A stretch of DNA of 53,792 nt from Myxococcales bacterium. GTDB lineage: Bacteria; Myxococcota_A; Polyangia; Polyangiales; SLQV01. Where the stretch lies: assembly GCA_007131285.1 (NCBI GenBank), contig SLQV01000043.1, forward strand, positions 1 through 53,792, in the 5' to 3' direction. Under the pieces are notes generated by a model. That model saw only the letters and a program-made list of their open reading frames with translations, had not been told where the DNA came from and did not search any database. Every line of letters starts with the position of its first letter. Within the stretch, counting starts at the first letter, position 1. A program made the translations under genes and the position numbers. Of this stretch, positions 10,324 to 19,163 are shown piece by piece.

Positions 10324-11649
10324 ATGTCGCTAGTAGGTCAGATTTTTCGCGCTGGCGAGCTTAGGCGTCGTCTGCTTTTTACGCTGGGAATGCTGGCAGT
10401 ATACCGTGTAGGTATATTTGTTACGACGCCAGGGGTTGACCGCAACGTGATGCGCAAGATTGTGCAGGATCAGAGCGGTACGTTTCTAGGTATGTTCAAT
10501 TTGTTCTCCGGCGGCGCGCTGGAGCAACTATCGATTTTCGCGCTCGGCATTATGCCGTACGTGAGCGCTAGCATCATTCTACAGTTGATGGGGGTCGTTT
10601 TCCATCCGTTGGCGGAGCTCCGCAAAGAAGGCGAGGCGGGTCAAAGGAAAATCAACCAGTACACGCGGTACGGGACTGTTCTGTTGAGTTTGTTCCAAAG
10701 TTTTGGGATTTCCTTTTACTTGGAGAGCCTTAACTCTCAGTCTCAGTTCGGCTCAGTGGTCGTCGATGCGGGTCCGATGTTTCGCTTGTTGACGGTGGTA
10801 TCTTTGACGACGGGGACCTGCTTTCTGATGTGGCTCGGCGAGCAGATTCAGGAAAAAGGAATCGGCAACGGCATATCACTCATCATCTTTGCTGGCATAG
10901 TTGCCGATCTGCCTAGTGCGATGCGACAGCTGTTTACCCAGGTGTCGATTGGTGAGATTCAGCCGGTGACCATGTTAGCCGTGGCGTTTATCGTTTTGAT
11001 CTTGGTCGCGGTGGTGGTCTTTTTTGAGCGAGGTCAGCGTCGCCTTCCTATTCAGTACGCACGGAGAAGCTCGGGGACCGGGGTCGCAACCGGAGGGCAG
11101 GTTTCACATTTGCCGCTCAAGGTGAACGCGTCCGGCGTGATTCCGCCTATTTTCGCGTCGTCTCTCCTGATGTTTCCGATGACCTTGCAGAATATAGATG
11201 TGCCTGGGATGAGCTGGTTTCTCGAGCTGCTGGTGCCAGGCAACTGGGCGTACACATTTGTCTTTGGCGGTTTGATTATCTTCTTCTGTTTCTTCTACAC
11301 CGCAGTGACGTTCCAGCCCGTTGAGGTCGCTGAGAACCTAAAGAAGCAGGGAGCGTTCGTGCCGGGGCTCCGGCCCGGCAAAGCAACGGCTGAGTATATT
11401 GATTACGTTGTGACGCGTTTAACCGCTGGCGGTGCGCTTTACGTTGCTGCGGTTTGCGTGCTCCCGACGCTGGTGCAGAGTGAGCTAAGGGTCCCGTTTT
11501 ATCTTGGGGGTACGTCGCTCATGATTGTAGTGGGCGTTGCGCTCGATACGGTGCAACAGGCTGAAGCTCATCTTATCACTCAGCGTTACGAAAATATTGG
11601 TGGCCGCTCGAGCGAGCGGCGGCTTAGTGGCCGTAGGGTGGACGCATGA
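10324..11649 (+). CDS. secY: Preprotein translocase subunit SecY
   Basis: LGIMPYVSASIILQLM...GEAGQRKINQYTRYGTVLL...RRLPIQYARR...LPLKVNASGVIPPIFASSLLMFP. Confidence 0.99.
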   Translation: MSLVGQIFRAGELRRRLLFTLGMLAVYRVGIFVTTPGVDRNVMRKIVQDQSGTFLGMFNLFSGGALEQLSIFALGIMPYVSASIILQLMGVVFHPLAELRKEGEAGQRKINQYTRYGTVLLSLFQSFGISFYLESLNSQSQFGSVVVDAGPMFRLLTVVSLTTGTCFLMWLGEQIQEKGIGNGISLIIFAGIVADLPSAMRQLFTQVSIGEIQPVTMLAVAFIVLILVAVVVFFERGQRRLPIQYARRSSGTGVATGGQVSHLPLKVNASGVIPPIFASSLLMFPMTLQNIDVPGMSWFLELLVPGNWAYTFVFGGLIIFFCFFYTAVTFQPVEVAENLKKQGAFVPGLRPGKATAEYIDYVVTRLTAGGALYVAAVCVLPTLVQSELRVPFYLGGTSLMIVVGVALDTVQQAEAHLITQRYENIGGRSSERRLSGRRVDA

Positions 11650-12323
11650 AGTGTGCGGTGTTGGTTGGGGCTGCCGGCGCGGGCAAGGGTACTCAGGCAA
11701 ACCTTTTGGTGGAGCGCATGGGCGTTGTCCATTGCTCCACGGGCGATCTTCTGCGCCAAGCAGTTGCCAAAGGGTCGGATCTGGGGCGCAGGGTCGAGGG
11801 CTTCATGGCGGGTGGCGCGCTCGTGCCAGACGACGTGGTCTTGGATGTCGTCGCTGCAGCCATGCGATCGTTCCACGCGGATGCATTTGTAGTGTTTGAC
11901 GGCTTTCCGCGGACCTACGCCCAGGCCGAGGCATTGGCCGGACGTCTCGTGGAATTGGGCGCAGAGTTCAGCTGCGCAGCGTTTGTAGACGTGCCACTCG
12001 ACGTGCTTAGGGAGCGACTCGCCGGACGCCGAGTCTGCCTGGCATGTGGACAAACCTATCATGTCGTATATAATCCCGCCCCGCCGGATGGGCAGTGTTC
12101 GTCCTGCGGCTCCGACCAAATACGGCAGCGTCCCGACGACGTGCCTGAGGTGGTGGAGAAACGGCTTAAGGCTTTTGAGGCGCAAAGGGAGGCGCTTATC
12201 TCGTGGTATGGTCCGCGGGGAGAAGCGGTTGTCGTTTCAGGGCTAGGGAGCGTCGACGAAGTCTACGGCCGGTTAGTCGAAGGTTTCGCCCAAGGGAGCA
12301 GGGGTGGCCTTGTGGGCACCTAG
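11646..12323 (+). CDS. adk: Adenylate kinase with Cys4 LID
   Basis: [14 protein letters not shown]...HCSTGDLLR...VFDGFPRT...[15 protein letters not shown]-like, CSSCG. Confidence 0.97.
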   Translation: MKCAVLVGAAGAGKGTQANLLVERMGVVHCSTGDLLRQAVAKGSDLGRRVEGFMAGGALVPDDVVLDVVAAAMRSFHADAFVVFDGFPRTYAQAEALAGRLVELGAEFSCAAFVDVPLDVLRERLAGRRVCLACGQTYHVVYNPAPPDGQCSSCGSDQIRQRPDDVPEVVEKRLKAFEAQREALISWYGPRGEAVVVSGLGSVDEVYGRLVEGFAQGSRGGLVGT

Positions 12324-12427
12324 AGGTGATTGGCGGAACACAAGGTTTCCAGCAGGTGCGCCGCACTCCGCATTGGCAGGCAAGCTTTCAAAGCCAGCTT
12401 ACGGATCGGTTTGTTTGGGGAAGTGAA

Positions 12428-12541
12428 ATGAAAGTTCGTCCTAGCGTTAAGAAAATCTGTGATGACTGTAAGGTTATCAGGCGCGCGGGTGTGGTGCGCG
12501 TTGTATGCGTCAACCCCAGGCACAAGCAAAGGCAGGGTTAA
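12428..12541 (+). CDS. rpmJ: 50S ribosomal protein L36 (37 aa, below the ORF-track cutoff)
   Basis: Translated manually: [37 protein letters not shown]. Confidence 0.96.
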   Translation: MKVRPSVKKICDDCKVIRRAGVVRVVCVNPRHKQRQG

Positions 12542-12543
12542 GA

Positions 12544-12915
12544 ATGGCTCGAATCTCAGGCGTCGATCTACCGGGTCGTAAACATTTACGCATCGCGCTG
12601 ACCTACGTATATGGTATCGGTCCCAAGCGCGCGGCGGAGCTGTGTGAGCTCACCGGCTTGGACGGAACACGTAAAGCAGAAACACTTGATGAAAATGAAG
12701 TCAAGTCGTTACGTGATATTATCGAATCAAAATATCGCGTCGAAGGAGATCTCAGGCGGGACGTGTCATTGAGCATCAAGCGCCTGATGGACTTGGGTTG
12801 CTATCGGGGCCTGCGGCATCGAAAGGGGCTGCCCGCGCGGGGGCAACGGACGCATACAAACGCACGCACGCGGAAGGGTCCCAGGCGTGGCGGGGTAGCG
12901 GCGCGAAAGCGTTAG
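12544..12915 (+). CDS. rpsM: 30S ribosomal protein S13
   Basis: [30 protein letters not shown]...[31 protein letters not shown]. Confidence 0.98.
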   Translation: MARISGVDLPGRKHLRIALTYVYGIGPKRAAELCELTGLDGTRKAETLDENEVKSLRDIIESKYRVEGDLRRDVSLSIKRLMDLGCYRGLRHRKGLPARGQRTHTNARTRKGPRRGGVAARKR

Positions 12916-13032
12916 GCCATTGTGCGATCTGATTCGAGGTTCAGGCGCGGCCCGCATGCAGAAGCGGGTGCCTGCGTTCAATAGCGTTTCTAGATAGGTA
13001 AGAGAGAGGCGCGTGGCGCCGAAAGTAAAGCA

Positions 13033-13416
13033 ATGGCAGCACCCAGGCAAAAGAAGAAGGTTAAGAAGAACGTAGGAAGCGGCATCGCGCACGTGCACGC
13101 AACTTTCAATAACACGTTGGTGACTATCACCGACCTTCAGGGCAATGTGATTTCGTGGTCAAGCGCGGGCGCCCGCGGATTCAAGGGATCGCGTAAAAGC
13201 ACGCCCTTTGCGGCGCAGATTGCCGCTGAGGATGCGGCTAGGAAGGCGGCGGACCACGGGCTATCGTCTTTGGCGATTTTCGTTCAAGGACCAGGAACCG
13301 GGCGCGAGTCAGCGTTGCGCGGATTTCAGCAAGCCGGGGTGCGCGTGACACTTATAAGAGATATCACCCCCATCCCGCACAATGGGTGTCGGCCACCGAA
13401 ACGGCGACGTGTCTGA
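13033..13416 (+). CDS. rpsK: 30S ribosomal protein S11
   Basis: [46 protein letters not shown]...[18 protein letters not shown]. Confidence 0.99.
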   Translation: MAAPRQKKKVKKNVGSGIAHVHATFNNTLVTITDLQGNVISWSSAGARGFKGSRKSTPFAAQIAAEDAARKAADHGLSSLAIFVQGPGTGRESALRGFQQAGVRVTLIRDITPIPHNGCRPPKRRRV

Positions 13417-13485
13417 AGTAGTGCGCTGCCCCCGTTTTGTTCTTGTTAATCGGGTGCGAAGAAGTTCGAGAGGTTTGAGTTAGTT

Positions 13486-14115
13486 ATGGCTAAGTATACC
13501 GGACCGGTGTGTAAGCTGTGTCGTCGTGAGGCGACCAAGTTATTTCTGAAGGGTGAGCGCTGTTATACGGATAAGTGCTCCTTCGATCGGCGCCCGTACC
13601 CACCAGGCCAACATGGTCAGAGGCGTTCCAAGTTTACGGAGTACGGTGTTCGTTTGCGCGAAAAGCAAAAAGTGCGAAGGATATATGGCGTGCTCGAGAC
13701 ACAGTTCCGCGGCTACTTTAAGAGTGCGGATCGCACCAAGGGGGTCACGGGTGAGAACCTGCTCGCATACCTAGAGCGCCGCCTGGACAGCGTGGTGTTT
13801 CGTCTTGGCTTTGCCCGCACCCGTGCGGAAGCGCGGCAGCTTGTGCTTCACCGCCACTTTCTCGTGAACGGGAAGCGGGTAAATATTCCAAGTTTTCTCG
13901 TGAGTCCTGGCGATGTAGTCAGTGTTAGGGAAAAGAGTGGCGGCAAGAGCGTATTTTCGGATGCGGTTGCCCAGTCGTCGTCGCGTGTGATGCCCGAATG
14001 GATTGAGCGGGGCGCTGACGGCAAGCTCGAGGGTAAAGTATTGACGCTCCCTGTTCGCGAGGCCATTACCCTTCCGATTCAAGAGCAACTGATTGTTGAG
14101 TACTACTCACGATAA
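13486..14115 (+). CDS. rpsD: 30S ribosomal protein S4 (Cys4 zinc-type)
   Basis: [39 protein letters not shown]...[41 protein letters not shown]. Confidence 0.98.
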   Translation: MAKYTGPVCKLCRREATKLFLKGERCYTDKCSFDRRPYPPGQHGQRRSKFTEYGVRLREKQKVRRIYGVLETQFRGYFKSADRTKGVTGENLLAYLERRLDSVVFRLGFARTRAEARQLVLHRHFLVNGKRVNIPSFLVSPGDVVSVREKSGGKSVFSDAVAQSSSRVMPEWIERGADGKLEGKVLTLPVREAITLPIQEQLIVEYYSR

Positions 14116-14173
14116 GCACGGTGTGCGTACACAAGAAAACAATCCGCCGTTAGAGAAAAGCCGAGTTCAAGAA

Positions 14174-15196
14174 ATGACTTCTACCAATCTTACTGCACGC
14201 AACTGGCGAGAGCTGATTCGGCCGCGCTCCATCCCTGTGAGCACCGGAGGCGCTGGTGGCAACTACGCAAAGTTTGTTTGTGAGCCGCTTGAGCGTGGAT
14301 TCGGGACAACGCTGGGCAACAGCCTGCGACGCGTGCTTTTGTCGTCTTTACAAGGTGCTGCGGTAAGTGCGGCCAAAATAGACGGTGCACTGCACGAATT
14401 TACCTCGCTGCCAGATGTGGTTGAGGACGTTACGGACATCGTGTTGAACCTCAAGGCGGTGGTGATTCAGAGTTACACCGTGCGGCCCCAGGTGATCCGG
14501 GTGTCGAAAGAGGGGCCGTGCGTGGTCCGCGCGGGAGATCTCGAGGTCAATGACCAGCTTCGCGTGTTGAATCCGGAGCAGGTGATTTGCACGGTCGGTG
14601 AAGGCGGCAGGTTTTCTGCGGAACTTACGGTGACGGTTGGGCGTGGCTATGTCCCGGGCGATCGCAGTAAAGTGCCAGGCATTGCGCTCGGAACAATCGC
14701 GATTGACGCGCTTTATTCACCGGTAAGACGAGTAAATTACAGTGTGACCAACGCGCGTGTCGGGCAGATGACCGATTACGACCGTCTCGCGTTAGAGGTA
14801 TGGACCAACGGGGCTGTCAAGCCACAGGACGCGCTCGCCTACGCGGCAAAGATCCTAAAGGAACAGCTTACGGTTTTCATTAACTTCGAAGAAGAAGATG
14901 AACCGCTTGAGCGTCTCGATGCAGATGCGCCCATCAATGACAATCTTTTCCGTTCGGTTGACGAACTAGAGCTGTCGGTGCGTTCCGCTAACTGCCTGCA
15001 GAACGCGGAGATCAAACTCATCGGAGAGTTGGTTCAACGCAGCGAGGGCGAGATGTTAAAGACAAAAAACTTCGGTCGGAAGTCCTTGAGAGAGATCAAG
15101 GAAATCCTGACGGAGATGGGGCTTGGTCTTGGAATGCATCTCGACGACTGGCCGGGTTTGTTGAAGCGGTGGCAGGAACAAAACGAGTCTGAATAG
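14174..15196 (+). CDS. rpoA: RNA polymerase subunit alpha (ORF open from 14093; likely start 14174)
   Basis: [31 protein letters not shown]...[11 protein letters not shown]; alpha-CTD present. Confidence 0.97.
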   Translation: MTSTNLTARNWRELIRPRSIPVSTGGAGGNYAKFVCEPLERGFGTTLGNSLRRVLLSSLQGAAVSAAKIDGALHEFTSLPDVVEDVTDIVLNLKAVVIQSYTVRPQVIRVSKEGPCVVRAGDLEVNDQLRVLNPEQVICTVGEGGRFSAELTVTVGRGYVPGDRSKVPGIALGTIAIDALYSPVRRVNYSVTNARVGQMTDYDRLALEVWTNGAVKPQDALAYAAKILKEQLTVFINFEEEDEPLERLDADAPINDNLFRSVDELELSVRSANCLQNAEIKLIGELVQRSEGEMLKTKNFGRKSLREIKEILTEMGLGLGMHLDDWPGLLKRWQEQNESE

Positions 15197-15255
15197 CGTG
15201 GTGCTCGTTAGGGCTGCTTCCACGGTTTGAGTAGCGTAGTTAAGAGAGTTTGGCG

Positions 15256-15711
15256 ATGAGACACTGTAAAGCTGGTCGACGTTTTGGACGGAATGCACCC
15301 CATCGCAGAGCGATGCTTCGCAATCTCAGCGCGAACATCGTTATGCATGGTGCAATCACAACGACCGACGCGAAGGCTAAAGAGATCCGTCGATTTCTTG
15401 AACCGCTGATTACCAAGGCCGTGCGGCTGAAGGCGAGTGGTGACGTTAACAACGGTGGTCCGTCCAGTCCCCAGCGGGTTCATTGCTTTCGGCAGCTACG
15501 ACGTGATCTCCCGGAGCGTGCGGTCAGGACGGCACCTGGCGGGGTTGCGGAGGAAGTCTGGGTTGTGCGAAAGCTGGTCGACGAGGTTGGCGCCGGATTC
15601 GCGTCGCGCAACGCCGAAAAAGGTTGTGGGGGCGGCTACCTGCGTATAGCGAAGCTCGGTTATCGCGACGGCGACGGAGCGCCTTTGTCGCGTGTAGAGC
15701 TCGCTCTCTAG
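15256..15711 (+). CDS. rplQ: 50S ribosomal protein L17
   Basis: MRHCKAGRRFGRNAPHRRAMLRNLSANIVMHGAITTTDAKAKEIRRFLEPLITKA...GGYLRIAKLGYRDGDGAPLSRVEL. Confidence 0.95.
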   Translation: MRHCKAGRRFGRNAPHRRAMLRNLSANIVMHGAITTTDAKAKEIRRFLEPLITKAVRLKASGDVNNGGPSSPQRVHCFRQLRRDLPERAVRTAPGGVAEEVWVVRKLVDEVGAGFASRNAEKGCGGGYLRIAKLGYRDGDGAPLSRVELAL

Positions 15712-15717
15712 GCCGTA

Positions 15718-17478
15718 ATGACTCTCAGCCTACTCGGTCGGGTAAGCGCAGACATTCAGCGTGTATTTGCATCCCGCTTTGGCGAGGATGCGGCCGCGCA
15801 TGTCGTCCGGTCAGTGCAGCCGCATTTCGGGCACTTCCAAGCCAATGGGTGTCTCGCTTTAGCAAAACCGCAGAAACGGGCCCCACGTGTACTCGCGGAG
15901 GAGGTGGTCACCGGCATACGTGCGGAGGGCTTTGGCTGGATCGAACGGGCTGAGGTTGCTGGCCCAGGGTTTGTCAACGTCTGGGTAAAGCCGGAGAGTT
16001 TCTTCGAGCTCGCGTTAAGTGAGCGAAGCTGGAAGCCTGCGGCCTGTGGCGCCAGCGTGCGGCCGCAGGGCCTCCGTGTTTTGATTGATTATTCGGCGCC
16101 AAATATCGCTAAGCGCATGCACGTTGGTCACTTGCGCACGACGGTGATTGGCGAGTCGCTTAAGCGTCTCTTGCGGTACGTCGACTGTGAGGTGGTTGCG
16201 GACAATCATCTCGGTGATTGGGGCACCAACTTTGGACTCTTGCTTGCACAGGCGGAGGACGAAGGGTTGGCGGCGAGCGAGCTCGCAACGCAAACGCTTG
16301 AGGCGCTTGAGGGTCTCTACCAGCGGGCCCGCCTTAGAGCGAAGGACGACGAGCGCTTTGCGGCCAAGGCGCGGGCGCACTTGGCGGACCTTCACGCCGG
16401 CGAAACCGGCGCACTCGAAATCTGGACCGCGTTATGTGCAGCGACGCGAAAGGAGGTTGATGCCGTCTACGCGCGTTTAGGTGTCGCGTTTGATATGTGG
16501 CGCGGGGAGAGTTACTACCGAGACCGGCTGGCGGGGGTGGTTGAGGGGCTGTTGAGCGCAGGCCTGGCGCGGGAAGATGACGGCGCGGTTGTTGTGTTCT
16601 TCGAGGAGAACTTGGCGAGGCTCGGCGGTATGGCGGCACCAAAGGCGCCGTTCATTGTGCGCAAACGCGACGGCGCGTTTTTGTACTCAACAAGTGATAT
16701 TGCGACGCTGATCTCACGTAACGAAGAACTGAGCGCAGATGAGATACTCTACGTGGTCGATGCGCGGCAGTCGCTTCACTTTCAGCAACTCTTTGCACTA
16801 GGTAAGATGCTCGGTTTAGGGGCGCGCTGTACGCACGTTTCTTTCGGCTCGGTGCTCGGTACAGATGGATCGCCACTCAAGAGTCGGGCAGGGAACCTGA
16901 TGCCGCTCCTAGCGCTGCTTGACGCCGCCACCGAGAAAGCTCGCGAACGCATGGCGGAGCAAGGGATCGACCTTGAAAGTGATGTATCCGCCGATACGGC
17001 TCGGGCAGTAGGAGTGGGTGCGGTGATCTATGCCGACCTCCGGCAGCACCGAGGCAGTGACTATCGCTTCGACCTCGACAAGTTGATATCCTTTCAAGGC
17101 AACTCGGGCCCCTATTTGCTGTACGCGTACGCGCGTATTGCCTCAATGCTTCGGCAGGTGGATAGCGCGACGCATGTGGAAGCCTCGCTTGACAGTTTGG
17201 ATGTACACAGCGCGGTTGCGGAAGAGGTGGCGCTTGCGGTCGCGCTCTCTGCGTTTCCTGATGCCGTGGCGCATGCTGCTAACGCGCTTGAGCCACATTT
17301 GCTCGCGGACCATCTCTATAGCGTGGCCCGGGAATTCTCAGCATTCTACGCGGCGTGCAGTGTGTTGGGTTCGGAAGGCGCGGTGCGCGCGCGCAGACTG
17401 GCTCTCTGCCATGCGACGGCGCAGCAACTTGCCACCGGGCTTGAGTTGCTCGGCCTGGAGGTTGTCGAGCGCATGTAG
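15718..17478 (+). CDS. argS: Arginyl-tRNA synthetase
   Basis: VLIDYSAPNIAKRMHVGHLRTTVIGESL...DNHLGDWGTNFGLLL...DGSPLKSRAGN; C-terminal anticodon-binding region. Confidence 0.97.
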   Translation: MTLSLLGRVSADIQRVFASRFGEDAAAHVVRSVQPHFGHFQANGCLALAKPQKRAPRVLAEEVVTGIRAEGFGWIERAEVAGPGFVNVWVKPESFFELALSERSWKPAACGASVRPQGLRVLIDYSAPNIAKRMHVGHLRTTVIGESLKRLLRYVDCEVVADNHLGDWGTNFGLLLAQAEDEGLAASELATQTLEALEGLYQRARLRAKDDERFAAKARAHLADLHAGETGALEIWTALCAATRKEVDAVYARLGVAFDMWRGESYYRDRLAGVVEGLLSAGLAREDDGAVVVFFEENLARLGGMAAPKAPFIVRKRDGAFLYSTSDIATLISRNEELSADEILYVVDARQSLHFQQLFALGKMLGLGARCTHVSFGSVLGTDGSPLKSRAGNLMPLLALLDAATEKARERMAEQGIDLESDVSADTARAVGVGAVIYADLRQHRGSDYRFDLDKLISFQGNSGPYLLYAYARIASMLRQVDSATHVEASLDSLDVHSAVAEEVALAVALSAFPDAVAHAANALEPHLLADHLYSVAREFSAFYAACSVLGSEGAVRARRLALCHATAQQLATGLELLGLEVVERM

Positions 17479-18064
17479 GTAATGCGGCGCACGGCTCGGC
17501 CGTGTGTGGGTGGCGACTCGGGTTCGCGAAGTACGTGCACAAGAGGGTCGTGGGCTGCTCCCGTCGGGAGCGCTATGGCGGCAGCCAAGGCTCGTGGGCT
17601 GTGGGACCGGGGCAGCTTCGCGTTCTCGAGTTCGAAGCGCTTATATCGCCCTAAACGGTGAGGGCTTCTACAGATGCGCTGCGTCCGGTACCGCGTGCTT
17701 CCACCAAAAGCGAGGTGTCGATGGGCCTCGCCGGTCGGAGTTCTCGATAGTCCGCGAGCAAGTCATCGATGATCCCCGCCACACGTCGCTTGCCCGCGAT
17801 TGGGTCGAGGCGCTCGTTGGGAAACGCCGACAGGGCGGCGAGTGGATCGACTTCCTGGGCCGCCAGCGGACCGAGCCGGTGCGAGTCGTGTCGCCGCCCG
17901 CGCCGTACAAGCAAGTCGTAGGATTGCTGCATGAACGATGGAGTGCGTGGGCGGCCACTTCAGGACGCTGGCGCCACCGGCTCTCACGCCCGGTCAAGCG
18001 CAGCGCTATTGAAGGCCGGCGCGGCGCGCACTAGATACTAGGGCTCGCCTACACGGAGGGGATT

Positions 18065-18982
18065 ATGAAAGACGCGACCACGAGAACGCATCGGTTGCAT
18101 GTGCGAAGCAGATCACGCGCGACTGCACGCCTAAAGCGCTGCATCACGCTTTGGGGTGGTGCGTGCGGCCTTGCCGAGAGGCTTTTGCGTTTCGAAGGAT
18201 TCGGAGGCGTTAGACATGCTCGTTCCCGGCCTCTGCTCCTACACTCCTCGCGTTTCAGTGTATGCGTTTGGCTATGCACGCTGTGTGCGCCTCTCGCTGC
18301 ATGTGGGGGAACGCAGAGCGCTGCACCTAACACGCCATCACGCGACCAGGGCCGCGCGTCAGGTGGCGACCCGAGCATGAAAAAGACGCTGCGCACCGCC
18401 GACGACAAGCTTGGCACTCGGGCTCCGGGGACAGGACTTGCGCTGGCGACGCCAGCACCGACGGCAAGCGTGCGTGATCTGGAAGGCAAGCTTGTGCAGC
18501 TTGAGAACGTTTGGAGCCAGGGCCCCGCACTGCTTGTCTTCTATCGGGGCGGCTGGTGTCCTTACTGCAACTGGCAGCTGCACCAACTCTCCGAAAGCTT
18601 TGATGCCTTCGCTTCACGTGGCGTGCGTATCGCTGCCATCAGCGTCGACCGCGTCGCGAATGCTGCCGCGCTAGCAGAGGCGCGTGGCCTGCCTTTTCCC
18701 GTATTTTCAGATGCCAAGCTCGCGGCACATCGTGCCTTCCGTGTGGTGCACGAGCTCGATGCCGATACGGTCGCTAAACTGCGAGGTTACGGGATCGACG
18801 TCCAGGCGGCGTCTGGCGAGGCCCATCAATCGATCGCTGTCCCTGCGGTATTTATAATCGGCCGCGTCGGTGGGTCACCTGCGTCAGTGCACTTTGTGCA
18901 CTCGGATAACGACTACGCCACCAGGCCCGACCCAGACCAGCTCCTAGCGCTCTTCGATACGTTGCCTATCGATAAACCCTGA
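18065..18982 (+). CDS. AhpC/TSA-type peroxiredoxin-like protein with lipobox-like N-terminus
   Basis: PALLVFYRGGWCPYCNWQLHQLSESFDAFASRGVRIAAISVDRV...AVPAVFIIGR; upstream LCAPLAACGG resembles a lipobox; start uncertain. Confidence 0.8.
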   Translation: MKDATTRTHRLHVRSRSRATARLKRCITLWGGACGLAERLLRFEGFGGVRHARSRPLLLHSSRFSVCVWLCTLCAPLAACGGTQSAAPNTPSRDQGRASGGDPSMKKTLRTADDKLGTRAPGTGLALATPAPTASVRDLEGKLVQLENVWSQGPALLVFYRGGWCPYCNWQLHQLSESFDAFASRGVRIAAISVDRVANAAALAEARGLPFPVFSDAKLAAHRAFRVVHELDADTVAKLRGYGIDVQAASGEAHQSIAVPAVFIIGRVGGSPASVHFVHSDNDYATRPDPDQLLALFDTLPIDKP

Positions 18983-19163
18983 GCCCAGCCGCACCCATCC
19001 GAGCGGGGCTTGGCCGTCTGTCGCAGAGTCTCTCCATTGAGAGACAAGCGGCAGCCGTCTTTCGGACGGAAATAGGTGGCACTTGCATTAGTTCGTGCGG
19101 CTATGGTTATGTTGTGGAACCCTGTTCATCAGTGTTTTTGGCTATTAAGCCATTAGAGTTCGT

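Noticed and set aside
17504-18034. Possible Fic-like relic (RTEPVRVVSPPAPYKQVVGLLHERWSAW)
   Set aside because: The similarity to the Fic pre-motif segment is short and impressionistic. No HxFx(D/E)GNGR motif follows, so it is not called.
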